Positions 61,274 through 64,000 of a stretch of 64,000 bases of DNA are shown piece after piece. The notes under the pieces were generated by a model. The model saw only the letters and a list, made by a program, of their open reading frames with translations. It did no database searches and was not told the DNA's origin. The stretch is from Psilocybe azurescens (taxonomy: Eukaryota; Basidiomycota; Agaricomycetes; Agaricales; Agrocybaceae). The DNA lies in the NCBI GenBank assembly GCA_023853785.1, contig JAJIRX010000747.1, positions 1-64,000 on the forward strand, written 5' to 3'. The position numbers and the translations under genes were made by a program. The first letter of the stretch is position 1. Each line of letters opens with the position of its first letter.

Positions 61274-62866
61274 ATGTCTGATGTCCCGACACTGACGCCA
61301 TCCGAGCTTGGCAGACTGTGAGTTGTCGGTCGTTTACTCAATTAATACACATCTAGTTTGTGTTCCCGACTTTGCTGAAGTTATGACTTGTAACCAGTGC
61401 AGGCCCATTGGTATGTCACTACATGTTGCAGCTTGAAATATTACTAACCGACGTTTGGCAGCTCATCGGCTACATTTTAAACTGGGGCCTATTTGGTGTT
61501 CTGGCAATGCAAGTCTGTAAGCATTAAGTTCTCTCAGGCCCTTCTTCTGCTGCTATCAAGCTATCTTTTCTCTGACTATTCTTTCCCCTCAAGATGTGTA
61601 CTATCTGGCATTTCCGAAGGACCGTGTCATGTACAAGGCACTTGTCTATGGGGCCTTCTTGTTAGAGGCCACACAGACGTTCCTTTTCACAAGTAGCGCT
61701 TTCCGGACATTTGCTACGGGGTTCGGGAACCCCGCGGTTCTGGACCAGGTTGACATCCTATGGTTCTCTATTCCCATCATGAGTGGACTAGGTGCGCCCG
61801 CCTGTGAGATTCCTGGTCTATTCCGCACCAATCTGATATTTCTACCAGTGGCCTTCATTGCGCAGGCTTTTTATGCGTACCGCATTACTGTCTTAGCGGA
61901 GACCAAATACTCGTATCTAGCAGGGCTAATTATGCTGGTGGGTGTTCAAACATCCCTGACAGAACTTCCCGCTAATCTGCTCGTATACCTAAGCTGTCGT
62001 TTGTTCAGCTAGGTGGATCTATCGCAAACGGAGTTGACACCAAGAAGGCTGCCTTGTTCAGCCATTTTCTGAAGAGGGACTCGTACATCACAGCTGGAGT
62101 GAGTACCATCTCATAGTCGAAGCCCATTTCTCGTCTCATCATTGTGTAGATTTGGGAAGGAGGAAGTGCTGCTTGTAATGTGGTTATTGCCATTGGCATG
62201 ACATATTATGTTCGTTTGTCTTTTGTCATCGTCTTTGAATTTTTGCGACTCATTACCCGCTGTATAAAGCTTTCGAAACAAGACACCAGCATTCATAAAA
62301 CCAATGTCCTTCTTACCAAGATTATTCAAATGACCATCGAAACAGGCACACTATCAGGTATACTCTAGAAAATCAGTCCGTCTATTCTCATATGCCAACT
62401 GATCCCTCACACCGCCAGCTATTCTTGCCATCGTCACACTGGTTCTGACGTTCCTACCCGGCCGACCGACATACTATCAGGCCAGCATTAGCGTTTTAGG
62501 AAAGATCTATGCAAACTCGATGATGGTCGCATTCAACAGTCGAATGGTTATAGGTTCATCCAATGCTACATCCACAGCGCACGAGGTTCACGCTCCAATC
62601 TCATTGTTGCAAACGATGAGGACGCAGGAAATGACCGTAGATATTGACATCAGGCGATCGATGAATAACGGGGCGCTGATTTCCCATGAGGTGTCATTTA
62701 TCCCTTCGAGAACGTCCAGAGAGTTACCGCAAGTACGTTCATGTGGTTTTGGCTCTGTTCTTATCTATATCTGATGGCCAACTTGAATCAGGAGAAGGAA
62801 CTTAAAAGAACTACGAGTGATACAGATGACGACGCATTGCGGCCGTTCCCTAATGCTTCGAAGTGA
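61274..62866 (+). CDS. DUF6534 family seven-helix membrane protein, copy 2
   Basis: Starts MSDVPTLTPSELGRL and continues, after an intron ending AACCAG, as AGPLLIGYILNWGLFGVLAM, then VYYLAFPKDRVMYKALVYGA, FLLEATQTFLFTSSAFRTFA, VDILWFSIPIMSGL, VAFIAQAFYAYRITVLAETK, GGSIANGVDTKKAALFSHFL, IWEGGSAACNVVIAIGMTYY, LSKQDTSIHKTNVLLTKIIQ, AILAIVTLVLTFLPGRPTYY and YANSMMVAFNSRMVIGSS, with a soluble acidic tail ending DALRPFPNASK. Nine or so introns all join in phase. About 330 residues with seven predicted helices. Role unknown; a receptor-like or transport role has only been guessed from topology. Intron positions match copy 1 at 26.6 kb, so the two are paralogs of one ancestral gene. Confidence 0.87.
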
Positions 62867-63432
62867 TATGATCCTCTGTATTTTGTACATTATTTATTTG
62901 TTAAATTGTAGTTGTAAATTGTACACATGTGACCTACAAATTGTCCACCGATTATTTAGATAAAAAAATTTGTGACGGCTTGGAGACTATCTATTACATT
63001 CCCCGTTGGTTGCCCCCGTTTTCAGGATCACGTCATCGTCTTCACTTGTTTCGGTTTATTGCACAATACTCCTCAGCTGACTTTAACTAAGTAACAGTGT
63101 CGTCTCTCCTCTGCTCATGGCCGCTGCTATTGCTTCGCCGTGCTAAACATTTATAGTTACCCTTTGACCATAAATGGATGTATTGGAAATTCACTTGAAA
63201 ACCAAATGTGGCGCATTGGGAATTGGTATTCAGAATTCATGTCTTTTTCGTTTTATGCATGCCCAACAAGTGAAGCTCGTTATTGAGGATGTTATAAATT
63301 GGAGCACTATAGCAATTCCATCTCGAGTTAACCTTACCGATGAAAGATTTGAGGTATGGAATTGATGAAGCCAAGTGGAGAAGATCTGAAAGTATCTGCT
63401 ACGAATTTGACGTCTCCTCCTTGGGGCTGAAT
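62867..63432. other. Convergent intergenic region
   Basis: Between the DUF6534 and carboxylesterase stops. One short open frame (63174-63365) shows no family resemblance. Confidence 0.5.
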
Positions 63433-64000
63433 TAACTTCTAAAAATATTTACTTCCATTAGAATATGAACTTCCGAACCACTAGGTGAAACCAATACCAA
63501 GGCCGAGGGAGTGTATTCTGTCCACCGAGGGCCTGAATATAACTGATGAGAAGGATGTTTGATCCGTTCAAAAGAAACTCACCTTTCCATCGCTAGGATT
63601 CAGGGAAACCGCGAAAGAGATCCAGCAGTCCTGCATTGTGGTACTCATTGTCGCAGACAACGGGTTAGCACCCTTCAAGCCTCCAAGGATGTATGAAATT
63701 TTTGCAGTATGACTAACTAAGAGAAAATATAAGAGAGAGGTTTATGATGAAAGATTGGGGCCTAACTCCGAGAGATCCAGCGACAAAATATACTCGGATC
63801 CGGAATCAAAAAGGTGATTGAGCCCGGGTCTGTAAAGTAGTACCCAAATAGTTTGACGCCCCTTGCGCTCCAGGGGGTTGATAGACCACACCGCGTTGAA
63901 TAGAAGGTAAAATCGCCGACTTGGGATAATTATGAAATTATGTATCTTTCAAATAATGAGAGCGAAAAGAGCTCACTTATGGCAGTAGCTCTCTTGAACT
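63433..64000 (-). CDS. Type-B carboxylesterase/lipase, 3' part (runs off the window)
   Basis: C-terminal part of an alpha/beta-hydrolase of the carboxylesterase type-B family. Read from the window edge inward: GDFTFYSTRCGLSTPWSARG, VKLFGYYFTDPGSITFLIPD, then after a 50-nt intron SHTAKISYILGGLKGANPLS, ATMSTTMQDCWISFAVSLNP and SDGK, then GPRWTEYTPSALVLVSPSGS and EVHILMEVNIFRS. The order and the QDCWISFAVSLNPSDGKG..W..Y pattern are diagnostic of this family's C-terminus. The catalytic Ser and Glu and the signal peptide, if any, lie outside the window. The last junction is one base out of phase at the GG before the donor (about 63581), again consistent with a missing G. Confidence 0.7.

Overview
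The window looks like nuclear DNA from a mushroom-forming basidiomycete (Agaricomycetes). Genes are split by many short introns of about 50-60 nt with GT...AG ends, are closely spaced on both strands, and encode families typical of Agaricomycetes: a PRP4 kinase, a shugoshin, a STE6-type ABC exporter, DUF6534 membrane proteins and a fungal L-amino-acid oxidase. There is no operon structure, no CRISPR, no rRNA and no convincing tRNA. Exon-intron models below were built by hand from splice signals, reading frame and family conservation, so outer coordinates are firmer than every internal junction.

Layout. 0.3-3.4 kb (-): vacuolar-type MFS amino-acid transporter. 5.2-5.7 kb (-): small Cys-rich protein. 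6.6-7.2 kb (+): small Lys-rich protein. 9.4-17.3 kb (+): PRP4 splicing kinase, cyclase-family protein, shugoshin. 18.2-20.7 kb (-): large disordered protein, convergent with shugoshin. 21.9-22.7 kb (-): NPC2-like lipid-binding secreted protein. 22.7-26.6 kb: gene-poor, AT-rich, with degenerate repeats. 26.6-28.0 kb (+): DUF6534 membrane protein. 28.6-33.1 kb (-): STE6-like ABC transporter. 35.4-36.5 kb (+): secreted protein with five internal repeats separated by dibasic sites. 37.6-39.6 kb (+): 5'-nucleotidase. 40.0-46.0 kb: divergent pair, pyruvate-decarboxylase-like enzyme (-) and L-amino-acid oxidase (+). 47.1-48.0 kb (+): unknown gene, part of which recurs inverted at 58.6-59.6 kb. 50.5-52.3 kb (-): APH-fold phosphotransferase. 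52.9-56.5 kb (+): CM1-domain coiled-coil protein. 57.0-57.6 kb (+): ASCH/PUA-like protein. 59.9-60.9 kb (+): GNAT acetyltransferase. 61.3-62.9 kb (+): second DUF6534 gene. 63.4-64.0 kb (-): 3' end of a type-B carboxylesterase.

Two things stand out. First, the gene at 35.4 kb reads as a signal-peptide precursor with five near-identical Gly/His-rich units, each preceded by an Arg-Arg pair, like a KEX2-processed repeat-peptide precursor. Second, nearly every well-conserved gene carries one or more single-base reading-frame breaks, mostly inside short homopolymers. The simplest explanation is consensus error in the sequence rather than gene death, and automated gene calls here will be wrong in predictable places.

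Functional links that can be argued: the oxidase and decarboxylase together would carry an amino acid to a 2-oxo acid and then to an aldehyde (Ehrlich-type route). Several other genes (PRP4, shugoshin, CM1 protein) are housekeeping factors of splicing and chromosome segregation, with no evident joint regulation.
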